A stretch of 64,000 nucleotides of DNA from Pyrobaculum oguniense TE7 (GTDB taxonomy: Archaea > Thermoproteota > Thermoprotei > Thermoproteales > Thermoproteaceae): assembly GCA_000247545.1 (NCBI GenBank), contig CP003316.1:1211233-1275232 (forward strand). Reading direction: 5' to 3'. Position numbers and translations under genes: made by a program. Shown here piece after piece: positions 8,292 to 16,165 of this stretch. The notes beneath the pieces were generated by a model. The model did no database searches. It was not told where the DNA came from and saw only the letters and a list, made by a program, of their open reading frames with translations. Numbering within the stretch: the stretch's first letter is position 1; every line of letters starts with the position of its first letter.

Positions 8292-10260
8292 GCTCTGTAT
8301 CTTTAGACAAGTAGACTCAGTAGCGGCAGTTGACTGGAGCGGAGCCTTTCTCACGTGGGTTGACTTCTTCGCATATGCTCTACTGGCAAGCACAGTGGCA
8401 AAAGTCTTTTTCCTATCTGCAGACCCCATAGCTTCGCTTCTCGCCTCCTTCGCGGCGCTGGCCATCGGCTTCTTGTTTAGGCCCCTAGGCGCTATTCTTT
8501 TTGGCAAAATTGGAGACCAATTCGGCCGTAAGGTGGCTTTTGTATCAGCAATGACGTTAATGCTTGCTGGGAGGCTGGGCATGGGCCTACTCCCAGGATA
8601 CGCCGAGATTGGGCTACTAGTCTACATAGGCGTCTTCCTCTTGAGAACTGACCAAGGCCTAGCCCTTGGAGGGGGCTACGGCGTAGCGATTACATATCTA
8701 GGCGAGTTCGTCCCAGAGCACAGGAGAGGCTTCTTTACAGGCTTCTTATTTACAACTCCGGCGGCTGGGATGGCCGCTGTCGGTGCCTTAATCTGGGCAT
8801 TTAGCACAATACTAGGGAAGGATGTGTATAACACATGGGGCTGGAGACTGTACTTCATAGTCACCGACCTCGTTGTATTTGTAGTTGTTTTGCTCATACA
8901 CTATTCTACAAGGAGACCCCAGTCTTCTCTATGCTTAAGGCGGTGCGGCGCGTTACTTCTGCCCCCATCAGAGAGGTATTTTCAACGAGGTACCTCTCCC
9001 TGGTCTTAATGGCTTGGATTGGCGTGGTGGGTGCACACGGCCCTATTTGGTATACCAACCAGCTTTTCACACCTATTACATTGGGCCCAACTTCCGGAAT
9101 TATGTAGACGCCGCCACTGCCAGCGCTTTGCTCTCCGCCGCCACCTATGCAACTTTGTGGATGTACCCCCTATTTGGCTACATCTCTGACAAGGTGGGGA
9201 GGAAGCCCATACTCCTCCTCGGTATATACGGCAACGCCCTGTGGATCCTCGTGGCCTTCAGGTTGATTGATCAGGTAGGGCCGCAGAAAGATCTAACCGC
9301 TTTTTGGCTACTGTTCTGGTCTATGGCTTTGTTTAACGGCATATGCTACAGCGGGGCCATGTCGGCATTCCTCCTGGAGCTATTCCCAGCGAGGATTAGA
9401 TTATCTGCCGTAGCCCTCGCCTACAACTTGGGATACGGCATTACTGGAGGCCTAACCCCCTTCGTCATCACGTGGATCTACTCAATGACTTAAAACATCT
9501 ACCTCTCCTCTTTGTTCTACTCCACAGTGGTGCCCATGATAATGGCCACGTGGTATTTGCTAAAGGGTCCCGAGACTTTGGGCACTAGGATTTGGGCCGA
9601 GTTTGCGGTAGAGAAGTTTGTCAAGAAGAACATCATACTGCCGGCAACTACTCCAATTAGACAGATGGTAAAGGCCATGGCCGAGGCCGGGGCTAAGTAC
9701 GTAGTGCTCACAGGTAGCGTCGTAGGGATCTTCGGCACACGTGGGCTTATCAAGGCCTTGGCCGGCGGCGCTAAGCTGGACGACCCCGCAGAGGGCTATG
9801 CGGTTAGTGTGCCTTGTATAAATGTCCACAGCCCAGTGACTGAGGTCTTCGTCGCCCTTGAGAAATACAACGTCAGAGCCGTCCCCATCTGCGAGGGTGA
9901 CAAACCAGTTGGCATTGTAGAAGCCCGTGAACTGGTTAACGAGACACTGGGCATGAAGTCGGTGCTGAGGAAGAAGGTGGCGCTCCGATTCAGAGTAGAA
10001 AACATTGCGCCGAAGAAGTTAATCACCATTACTCCAAGAAAAGTTAATAGACGCCGTGGGCCTCATGGCTAATTACGACATAGGCTTCCTCCCCGTGGTG
10101 GAAGACGGTAAGCTAGTTGGCGTGATTTCTGAAAGCGACTTCGTGAAGCTCGTGGCCCGGGGAGTAGATCTAAACAGACCAGTAGCTGAATATGTAAACC
10201 TGAGAAGGTATTTGAGTGGGAACTGCTCTACAGTTTTTCTCGAGGTCAACGAGTCGCTGT
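8288..10260 (+). pseudogene. MFS permease with C-terminal CBS domains, broken by frameshifts and a stop
   Basis: Joining successive frames gives one protein: MSSVSLD, then 'VDSVAAVDWSGAFLTWVDFF' with MFS helices and 'GKIGDQFGRK', then 'YKETPVFSMLKAVRRV', then 'YVDAATASALL...GYISDKVGRKP', then two CBS-like pairs. Frame breaks lie near 8310, 8900, 9067 (each one base short) and 10033 (one base extra), with an in-frame TAA at 9491-9493. The 3' end is lost near 10260, where an unrelated minus-strand remnant begins. Intact relatives would be metabolite:H+ symporters. The position after acs suggests uptake of acetate or another short carboxylate. At least five lesions make sequencing error an unlikely complete explanation. 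Confidence 0.8.
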
Positions 10261-10282
10261 TTGCCATGCCAACCTCTGGCAC

Positions 10283-10475
10283 GACTGCCCAGCTGTCAAA
10301 TTCGTCAAACCTCCTCTCCACCATTTCGAACCTCTTCCCAATAGCCTCAAACCTTTTGTCTATTGCATTGAATCGCTATTTCTCTATTCTTTCCAAGCCA
10401 ATACAAGGCGCCGCCCAGTATGCCGAACACAGTCACCGCCAGTCCCATTATGGAGATAACAACGTCTCCAGACAC
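10283..10475 (-). pseudogene. Remnant of a membrane-anchored coiled-coil protein
   Basis: From a GTG at 10475 the minus strand reads 'MSGDVVISIMGLAVTVFGIL', a transmembrane helix. After a frame break near 10368 it continues with the heptad-like 'FEAIGKRFEMVERRFDEFD'. A TATA-like GTTTAGATA lies about 26 nt upstream of the GTG. The rest is missing where it abuts the MFS-CBS remnant. The architecture (one N-terminal helix, then a coiled coil) resembles the intact gene at 23656-24222. Confidence 0.5.
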
Positions 10476-10629
10476 TGGTGCTATTGCGCACTTCTATCTA
10501 AACTCGCGGGTAGCGATACTTAACAACGAATTGAAACTTTACAAATGAAAACCGGATGGGCTTTAGGCCGCTAGATGGCGATTCTGAGCGCGTGTCTTGC
10601 GGTGTTTATATATCCAAGTTACATTGGAC

Positions 10630-11613
10630 GTGGACTGCGGCTTCCGCTTGAGGTTTATGGGGCGCTACGTGTGTTTTTCTAACCGCTTGGCGGAGCTGGG
10701 GAAGTTGTTGGAGATGGCCAGGCGCGGTCTTTCTGTGCCGCTGGTGGTGTACGGCCCAGAGGGCTGTGGGAAAACCTCTTTGCTTAGATATCTCTACAGG
10801 GAGCTGGCCGGTTTATACGACTACGTGGTTTACTACTCTCCCATACACGGCGCTGACGAAGGCCTTATCTCCGCTGAAGATGTTAAAAAGGCCGTGGTGT
10901 CTCTAGCCAGGGTTATAGGCGGCGAACTGGTCACCGCCGTGGCGGAGGCGGTGCTGGCGTTGGGCGAGGTGTTTGCCAAGCGGCTGGGCGTGAGGAGGGC
11001 AGGGAGCATTGCCATATTGCTCGACGACGTTTTCCAGGCAGTGGGCAATGTCGAGCTGTATGTAAAAAAGGCGCTGACGGCGATGGAACACCCACCCCTA
11101 GAGGTGGATAGGACGTTTATGTTAATAGCGTCGTCTAAAGGGGCGAGCCTAGAAGCTGTGGGGAGACATCTCTGGACAAATATAAAGACTCTCTGGAATT
11201 TAGATAGAGAGGGGTTTGAAGAGCTTGTGAAACAGATAGAGGGGTTAGACGCGGATCAGCTGTGGAGAGCTACGGGTGGCAACCCGAGAGCCGTCGAGCT
11301 CCTCAGCGACGAGGCATGGTCTGAGGAGGAGGTTGTGGAGAAGATGTATAAGGCCAGGAAAGTGGACATGGAACTCTTGTCCAAACATAGAGACGCAGTG
11401 GAGGAGGCGGTTGCGGACCCAGACTCCTTGTCGAAAGCCCCAGAAGAACTAACGCGCCACCTTATTTCTAAGAATCTGGTTATTAGAATAATCGACCCCC
11501 TCCGGCCGGTTGAGAAGAGCAGAGAACTGGGTGTGGGCGAAGAATACGCCTGGCAGACTCCCCTCCACCGTAAAGTTGTCGAATTGGCACTGAGACGGCT
11601 CCACAGCGGCTAG
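10630..11613 (+). CDS. Archaeal STAND-type ATPase (AAA/archaeal ATPase family)
   Basis: About 327 aa. Walker A 'GPEGCGKTS' lies near residue 42, preceded by 'FSNRLAELGKLLEMA', the typical entry of archaeal ATPases (Pfam archaeal ATPase group). Walker B is 'IAILLDDVFQ', and 'WRATGGNPRAVELL' is the sensor-2-like region. The C-terminus resembles a winged helix. Start set at the GTG about 22 nt after TTTATATAT; an ATG at 10657 is a possible alternative, and a TTG at 10597 would precede the TATA box. Cellular role unknown. It stands alone at the edge of a degraded region. Confidence 0.75.
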   Translation: MDCGFRLRFMGRYVCFSNRLAELGKLLEMARRGLSVPLVVYGPEGCGKTSLLRYLYRELAGLYDYVVYYSPIHGADEGLISAEDVKKAVVSLARVIGGELVTAVAEAVLALGEVFAKRLGVRRAGSIAILLDDVFQAVGNVELYVKKALTAMEHPPLEVDRTFMLIASSKGASLEAVGRHLWTNIKTLWNLDREGFEELVKQIEGLDADQLWRATGGNPRAVELLSDEAWSEEEVVEKMYKARKVDMELLSKHRDAVEEAVADPDSLSKAPEELTRHLISKNLVIRIIDPLRPVEKSRELGVGEEYAWQTPLHRKVVELALRRLHSG

Positions 11614-11650
11614 GGGTCCGCCCCGCGCCTACGAGACTCCTCGACCAAAT

Positions 11651-11680
11651 GAAAGCCTCGCCCTAAGGGCAGGGAGGAGA
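11651..11680. repeat. Hairpin repeat copy 1, IS200/IS605-like end remnant
   Basis: A 30-nt element, GAAAGCCTCGCCCTAAGGGC followed by AGGGAGGAGA, forming a GCCCT/AGGGC hairpin. A near-identical copy is at 25155-25184 (about 3 differences). Hairpins of this kind, GAAGCC(C)...CCCTTTAGGG...GGGAGG, are typical of the right ends of TnpB-carrying IS200/IS605-family elements. No transposase is nearby, so this would be a solo end. The assignment is inference from appearance. Confidence 0.5.
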
Positions 11681-12043
11681 TCAGAGCTTAGCCGCCTCCT
11701 TGTATTCCCCATTGCGGGTTAACCTGCGGAGTATGTCCACTGCGGCGTATTGGTATACTACTACATTTCTAAACCTGACCACTGTCCTGTACCTATTAGA
11801 CTCGTCGTCGCTTAGGAGACCTGCCATAGCTAATTTGCCACTTGCATCTATGTAGCCCTCCACTTCAAAGCCAAGCGCAGAGGCGGCTCTAGAAACTATA
11901 TCGATAAGCGACTGGGCTTGTGCTTGGAGGAGATACACCGCTGAGAAGTACTTGTAGACGTCTTCTAAATCGCCGACATCTATGCCGTCTAGCAGTGCTG
12001 TGTAGTGGAGCAACTGTTTGAGCAAACGCTCTATTGCCCCCAT
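11681..12043 (-). CDS. HepT-like HEPN (DUF86) protein with altered catalytic motif
   Basis: 120 aa, all-helical, DUF86/HepT type. The family RNase motif is R-X4-H-X-Y; here residues 92-99 read R-N-V-V-V-Y-Q-Y, with Tyr97 in place of the catalytic His. It overlaps by 13 bp the 3' end of a broken MntA-type nucleotidyltransferase on the same strand, the standard HEPN-MNT operon order (MNT first). Inference: loss of the His has made the toxin harmless, allowing the antitoxin to decay. The reading frame itself is intact. Confidence 0.7.
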   Translation of the reverse strand: MGAIERLLKQLLHYTALLDGIDVGDLEDVYKYFSAVYLLQAQAQSLIDIVSRAASALGFEVEGYIDASGKLAMAGLLSDDESNRYRTVVRFRNVVVYQYAAVDILRRLTRNGEYKEAAKL

Positions 12044-12440
12044 TTCCCTAATACGGCGCTTATCTGGGCGCCCAGTAAATTAAGTTTCTCGGCGTCTATC
12101 ATGAAGTCGAAACAGGGTTTTAAAACCTTGAGCTTTATGTCTAGGTACTCGCCTAAGTCCCTTTAATACACGGCCACGCCCTTTCCCAAAATTTCTATTA
12201 CCAGTGTACAGGGGAGGCCTTCGTAGTCGTTAAGCACCACCAGTCTATGTTGTCTTCGCGCACTTTGAGAAACCTCGCCAGACCAGAGAGCAGGTCGACG
12301 TCCTTCTCGACGTCGGTTAGCCACACGGCAATATCCCAATCGCCCTTAAACGCCCTTCCCCGAGCCCGGGAGCCGAACAACACGGCGAATACAACTCCGT
12401 ATTCCCTCCAAGGGAAGCTCTTCAAGACTTCTACGCCCAC
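12031..12440 (-). pseudogene. MntA-like minimal nucleotidyltransferase antitoxin, frameshifted
   Basis: From the GTG at 12440: 'VLFGSRARGRAFKGDWDIAV' is the canonical GSRARG-X-DWD nucleotidyltransferase core. After 'REDNID' one base is missing (TGGTGGTG where CTGGTGGTG is expected); the next frame then continues with VVLNDYEGLPCTLVIEIL. An in-frame TAA at 12163-12165 interrupts, after which 'EYLDIKLKVLKPCFDFMID' follows to a stop overlapping the HEPN gene. Family role: MntA AMPylates the HEPN toxin's tyrosine to neutralise it. Only an 80-aa product lacking the C-terminal half can be made now. Confidence 0.78.
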
Positions 12441-12547
12441 GCAAATACCTGCGGGGGCTTTATTAACCTAAGCACGGTACACTGCACTTCGACTAAATAC
12501 CACACCTTGACGGTTGAGGCCCTATGTCGCATAGCAGGATTTTGTCT

Positions 12548-12763
12548 TTAGAGGACTACTGGAACCCGCGCCTTTCTGAGAAGCTCTCTGAAATCCTCGT
12601 AGTCGAGACCCGAGATGCTCTGGGCAAGCCTTATGTCGCCGGTTTCTATAAACAGCTTAACAGCCGCCCTAAGCCGCGGCGGTAGCGAGCTTATGAACTG
12701 CCAGTCGGCGCGCTCCCTCCTAATCCTCCTGGCTTCTTCCAAAGCTTCTAAAACCTCCTCCAC
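12548..12763 (-). CDS. Small UPF0175-like antitoxin-type protein
   Basis: 71 aa from a GTG 27 nt downstream of a strong TATA box (TTTATATATTATAA on the minus strand). The C-terminal part 'LAQSISGLDYEDFRELLRKA' followed by 'RVPVVL' resembles the helix-turn-helix of UPF0175 proteins, often paired with PIN toxins. No PIN gene follows. Alternatively it could be an orphan small DNA-binding protein. It lies among degraded toxin-antitoxin genes. Confidence 0.45.
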   Translation of the reverse strand: MEEVLEALEEARRIRRERADWQFISSLPPRLRAAVKLFIETGDIRLAQSISGLDYEDFRELLRKARVPVVL

Positions 12764-12814
12764 GGAAAAACAGGACTAGGCTTTATAATATATAAATTGC
12801 AGAACTCGACACAT

Positions 12815-12939
12815 TACTTAGCAATACCGCGCTGAGCAAATCGCCGTATTTGAGCACGGCCCAAAACCTCTCAACGGGACTGTTGGCGCAGACGTATACC
12901 ACTTAAGGTGCCGGCATCTCTCACAGAGACTGTGAGCGA
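12815..12939 (-). pseudogene. CBS-domain fragment, related to the CBS gene at 18.8-19.2 kb
   Basis: The minus strand reads SLTVSVRDAGTLSG and, in another frame, 'VYVCANSPVERFWAVLKYGD'. These match 'APLTVTVREAGTFTG' and 'IYVYADDPVEKAFEVMMKHN' of the intact CBS protein at 18794-19183. A frame break separates the two halves, and no start or complete domain remains. It directly follows a nucleotidyltransferase remnant. Confidence 0.5.
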
Positions 12940-12940
12940 A

Positions 12941-13312
12941 TCACGTATTTATCCACCTGGGCGGCCAGTAGGCCGAGCTTCTCCGTGTCTCTGAGGTCGA
13001 GAGAGGTTTTAAGATCCCGAGCTTGACGTCGATTTTTATCTACGTCTCTGTTATGGCCGCGCCCTCCCCTAATATTGCTATGACTAGCGTACAAGGCGCG
13101 CCTTTATAGTGGCTCAACATCTACGTCTTCTTGGCGCAAGTTAGAAATTTAGCTAAGCCGTACAAGAGGTCCACACCTCCTTTCACGTCAGCTAGCCAGA
13201 CTCTGACATCCCTCCCTTTGACCACCTTGCACCGTGTCCTAGGACCAAAAAACGTAGCGGACACCGCCCCGCAGCTCTCCCAGGAGAAATTTCTCAAGTC
13301 GCCCTACCACAC
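12941..13312 (-). pseudogene. Second, heavily decayed MntA-like nucleotidyltransferase copy
   Basis: The minus strand aligns by eye over its length with the MNT pseudogene at 12031-12440: 'GDLRNFSWESCGAV', 'FFGPRTRCKVVKGRDVRVWL' (versus GSRARGRAFKGDWDIAVWL), 'GGVDLLYGLAKFL', 'GAPCTLV' and 'VIAILGEGAA'. The GSR and D-X-D catalytic residues are gone and several stops and frame changes are present (TAG at codon 3, TAG after 'ITET'). It is a dead paralogue, apparently older than the first copy. Confidence 0.55.
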
Positions 13313-13365
13313 GTGTTGTCCAATTATAAAGTTAATTATTTTTGGCGATCAATGGTCATGGGGTT

Positions 13366-13887
13366 TTATATTTTCTCCATTTTCATCTTTATACCGATTT
13401 TCTTTAATTTTATGTATATCAGTGCTGTATGTATTGCATCTAATAGTGCGTTGTGAAAGATAAAGTCTGTTAGGTGTATGTTTAATTTTTTTGCTATTGT
13501 CTCTAGGTCAAGGCCTTTTTGAAGCTCTGTGTCAAGCCAGCTTTTTCTGGACATGTAACTAATATATGCCTTAGCTACATCTATGTATTTTACACCCTTA
13601 ACTTTTTTGCCAAATTTATTTTTTAAAAATTGAATATCAATAGTTGTGTATACAATTAATATGTTATTTATTATGTGGTTGTACAGTATTGTCAAGGCCT
13701 CTTCTTCGTTAATGCCTATGTCCCCGACAATTCCGTGAATTTTTGCCGAAGACCCCACGTTCTTCTGTGATACAATTATGTACACCGACTTGTTTACCTT
13801 AACGCTATCCTCCTCGACAGGCACTAGGGCGAAAGATACCAGCCGCATGTCCTTTAGGCTTGTATACTCCGCGTCAAATGCTATCAT
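13366..13887 (-). CDS. DnaQ-like 3'-5' exonuclease (DEDDh)
   Basis: 173 aa. Catalytic residues are visible: Asp5 and Glu7 in FDAEYTSL (motif I), Asp84 in TTIDIQFLKN (motif II), and His145 and Asp150 in HNALLDAIHTA (motif III, DEDDh type). It overlaps the CBS-DUF294 gene by 4 bp (ATGA), so it is co-translated. Several bacteria carry the same pairing of DUF294/CBS nucleotidyltransferase and PolIII-epsilon-like exonuclease beside an acetate-type Na+/solute symporter; its purpose there is unclear. The AT-rich 3' half contrasts with its neighbours. Confidence 0.82.
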   Translation of the reverse strand: MIAFDAEYTSLKDMRLVSFALVPVEEDSVKVNKSVYIIVSQKNVGSSAKIHGIVGDIGINEEEALTILYNHIINNILIVYTTIDIQFLKNKFGKKVKGVKYIDVAKAYISYMSRKSWLDTELQKGLDLETIAKKLNIHLTDFIFHNALLDAIHTALIYIKLKKIGIKMKMEKI

Positions 13888-15473
13888 AAACTCTTTTCTA
13901 AAAACTCGTGGAGCGTCTTTACAGGCCTAAACGCGGCCTTCAACATTGAAATATTCGGCACCTCATCAACAGTGAGCTCCGCCTTCCCCTGCCCCTTTGC
14001 CCATATGACATATCTAAGCAAAGTCTCGTAAGATGCCTTCAGCTCCTCGGCTAGGGCGCGGGAAATCACGCCTATATTTGCAAGCTCGCCTATGCGGTCG
14101 TATATGGCATAACTCACAACGCAATGCACCATGGACAAGGCCTTGATAGGCAACGTGAGGGGGGCTAATAGGTTTTCCTTTACCTTAAACCTCTTCTCAA
14201 GCCTGTCAAACATGCCCAGGGGGGGCTTGTACCGCAACGCAGAGCTCAGCACCCGTAGCCTATTATACCTGCCCCAGCGGCACGCCGCCTCTCTAGCCTT
14301 CCCCACCAGCTCCCTGCTACCGTAGAGCACCCTCCCGTCGAAGATCAAGGAGGCTAAAATCACGTCTTTATCGCCGGCGGATTCTATAAACGACTCGACC
14401 CTGGGGAGGTGGAGGACTAGTCTATCCATGGAATACCCCTCCCTGCAGGGGGGGTACCCGATCTTCATAAGCCGCTCCACCACCTCCTTACCCAGCTTGT
14501 TGAAATACTCGTCTTCACACGCCGCCACGATAAAGTTGTCCATGTCAGTCACCACGAACTGTTCGTAGACGCCCTGAGAACCTGAGGCCGCCACCGCGAA
14601 GGGGCAGGGGGGCGGCCCGAGCAGAGCCAATACATTGCCCACTACTTTCGACATTATAATGTCGTTTATCTCAGTAACAAGCTTTGTGAGGTGGATGGCC
14701 CCTGGCCCACCTGGCTCCAGCATCTGTTGCGACCTCCTCTTCGCCCACGTCTCCAGATCCTCCCTCACCCTCCTAAGCTTCTCCTCCTCCCAGACGTTTC
14801 TCAAATCCTTTAAAAAGTGTATAGGCACGGGGAGCAACCTGTATGCTATGTCTCTTGTCGTTACGACGCCGACTAGACTACCTGAAGAGTCCACCACTAC
14901 CAGGTGTTTGATGTTGTTGACTGCCATCTTTATCAACGCGTCCATACAGCTTTCCCACTTTCCAGACGTCGTCAACGGCTTCACTGCCACCTCTCTAACT
15001 GGCCTAGACAGATCTACCTCGTTGGCAACGAAGTTCTTAACGTCGGCATCTGTTAATATGCCAATGGGCCTACCCCCCTCCACTACGACTACCGAGGACA
15101 CACCACTGCTCCACATCAACTTAACCGCTTCTCTTATAGAGACGTCTGGCCCCACCACCACCGGCGGCCTCGACAGCATGTCCGACAATACGCAGTCGGC
15201 GAAGGCCCCACCCGCAGAACCGGCGCACTCGTCTAAGATAAGTATGCTCTCCTCCACCGCCCTCACAGGCCCATGCACATCGCCGTGCTCCCCACTTTCC
15301 AGATATCTACTGCCGTACTGCACCAGACCTCTATAGACGTAGACACGCCCGCTTAAAACCCTCTCCTCGCCGTGATATAAGTATATAATAGTAAGGCAAC
15401 GCCTCGCCGCCTCTAGGAAAGAGGTGAAAACCCTCAAAAATCCCAGAGGGTCTAGGCCCTTCTCGGCGGCCAT
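13884..15473 (-). CDS. CBS-pair and DUF294 nucleotidyltransferase-like signal protein
   Basis: 529 aa. Residues about 95-215 form two CBS motifs ('LSRPPVVVGPDVSIREAVKL', 'VVVEGGRPIGILTDADVKNF', 'MAVNNIKHLVVVDSSG', 'LVGVVTTRDIAYRL'). The middle has the DUF294 GlnD-like nucleotidyltransferase core ASGSQGVYEQ...VTDMDN with D-X-D kept. The C-terminal part is the DUF294 helical domain. Family knowledge: CBS pairs bind adenosine nucleotides. Inference: it senses energy charge and modulates the divergent acetate symporter. Operon: hypothetical gene, this gene, dnaQ-like. Confidence 0.85.
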   Translation of the reverse strand: MAAEKGLDPLGFLRVFTSFLEAARRCLTIIYLYHGEERVLSGRVYVYRGLVQYGSRYLESGEHGDVHGPVRAVEESILILDECAGSAGGAFADCVLSDMLSRPPVVVGPDVSIREAVKLMWSSGVSSVVVVEGGRPIGILTDADVKNFVANEVDLSRPVREVAVKPLTTSGKWESCMDALIKMAVNNIKHLVVVDSSGSLVGVVTTRDIAYRLLPVPIHFLKDLRNVWEEEKLRRVREDLETWAKRRSQQMLEPGGPGAIHLTKLVTEINDIIMSKVVGNVLALLGPPPCPFAVAASGSQGVYEQFVVTDMDNFIVAACEDEYFNKLGKEVVERLMKIGYPPCREGYSMDRLVLHLPRVESFIESAGDKDVILASLIFDGRVLYGSRELVGKAREAACRWGRYNRLRVLSSALRYKPPLGMFDRLEKRFKVKENLLAPLTLPIKALSMVHCVVSYAIYDRIGELANIGVISRALAEELKASYETLLRYVIWAKGQGKAELTVDEVPNISMLKAAFRPVKTLHEFLEKSL

Positions 15474-15763
15474 ATCAACGGGGCCCCTTCTTTAAAGAGA
15501 GACACCATCACCATCTTCACCTTGTTCTTCGCCACCATTAGCACAACCGAGAGCTTCCTCCCATCCACCTCGTCGTAGCAGAAGATCTTCCTCCCGCCCA
15601 GCAAACCCCTCTCTTCGTCAAAGCATTTAAGCCCCTGGGGCGTATCCACGTCCTTAAACCAAGCCAATAGGTGATAGGCGTATTGATCCTCGTGAAACCT
15701 GTACTTAGTGGCCCTGCCAATCTTCGAGTCTAAGTACCGAACCATGAACTCCACCACCTCCAT
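15452..15763 (-). CDS. Hypothetical protein upstream of CBS-DUF294
   Basis: About 103 aa, overlapping the next gene by 22 bp. An N-terminal helix ('EVVEFMVRYLDSKIG') is followed by alternating short strands ('RKLSVVLMVAKNKVKMVMVS'). No family recognised. Start at the ATG 15763 (a GTG lies one codon earlier), about 26 nt after a TATA-like ATTATAAGG on the minus strand. Position at the head of the operon makes it a candidate partner of the CBS-DUF294 protein. Confidence 0.6.
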   Translation of the reverse strand: MEVVEFMVRYLDSKIGRATKYRFHEDQYAYHLLAWFKDVDTPQGLKCFDEERGLLGGRKIFCYDEVDGRKLSVVLMVAKNKVKMVMVSLFKEGAPLIWPPRRA

Positions 15764-15851
15764 CACCTTAAACCTAGTAAATCCTTATAATGCTTTTTCC
15801 TTAATAAAACTACATTATAAATAATTATAAATATCGTATTTTAAGAAATAA

Positions 15852-15861
15852 AATTTAAAAG
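15852..15861 (+). promoter_or_regulatory. TATA box of the symporter operon
   Basis: AATTTAAAAG centred 25 nt before the ATG at 15881. The 117-bp gap to the divergent hypothetical gene is strongly AT-rich and must hold both promoters and any control sites; no clear operator is visible in it. Confidence 0.5.
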
Positions 15862-15880
15862 ATAACTTTATCCATCGGAT

Positions 15881-16165
15881 ATGAAAGAGGTAACAACTAC
15901 AGCAGTATCTGAAGAAGTAAAGCAGTGGTACTGGAAAAAAGTACAGATGATCACGATTATTTCGTTCATAGCCTGGCTGATAGTCGCCATAGTGCTTCCA
16001 GCATCTGCCCCGTCGTTTAAAGGCGTAGCAATAGGTAGCCTGCCGCCTCTCCACTGGTACATACCAGCGTTCATATCTATTGTATTAGGCATCGCCATAA
16101 TTTTCATCTACGCACTCGTTATGAACAAACTAGATGAAGAACTTAGAAGAAGGGTGAGGATATGA
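15881..16165 (+). CDS. DUF4212 small subunit of acetate-type symporter
   Basis: 94 aa with two transmembrane helices. 'EVKQWYWKKVQMITIISFIA' and 'LPPLHWYIPAF...IYALVMNKLDEE' match DUF4212, the small membrane protein that precedes VC_2705-type sodium/solute symporters (compare YjcH before ActP). It overlaps the symporter by 4 bp (ATGA). Role inferred: accessory subunit of the transporter. Confidence 0.88.
   Translation: MKEVTTTAVSEEVKQWYWKKVQMITIISFIAWLIVAIVLPASAPSFKGVAIGSLPPLHWYIPAFISIVLGIAIIFIYALVMNKLDEELRRRVRI

Noticed and set aside
9512-10072. Stand-alone CBS protein
   Set aside because: Its N-terminus continues an MFS helix in frame across a TAA and its C-terminus continues in another frame; it is a fragment of the MFS-CBS pseudogene.
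8288-10260. Programmed frameshifting in the MFS-CBS gene
   Set aside because: Breaks are not at slippery homopolymers, occur in both directions and come with a stop and a lost 3' end; decay explains them better.
10056-10523. 155-aa plus-strand open frame
   Set aside because: Only the first 65 or so residues are CBS sequence; the rest is the antisense of the coiled-coil remnant.
13131-13463. 110-aa plus-strand open frame
   Set aside because: It is the antisense of the decayed MNT remnant and the end of the DnaQ-like gene.
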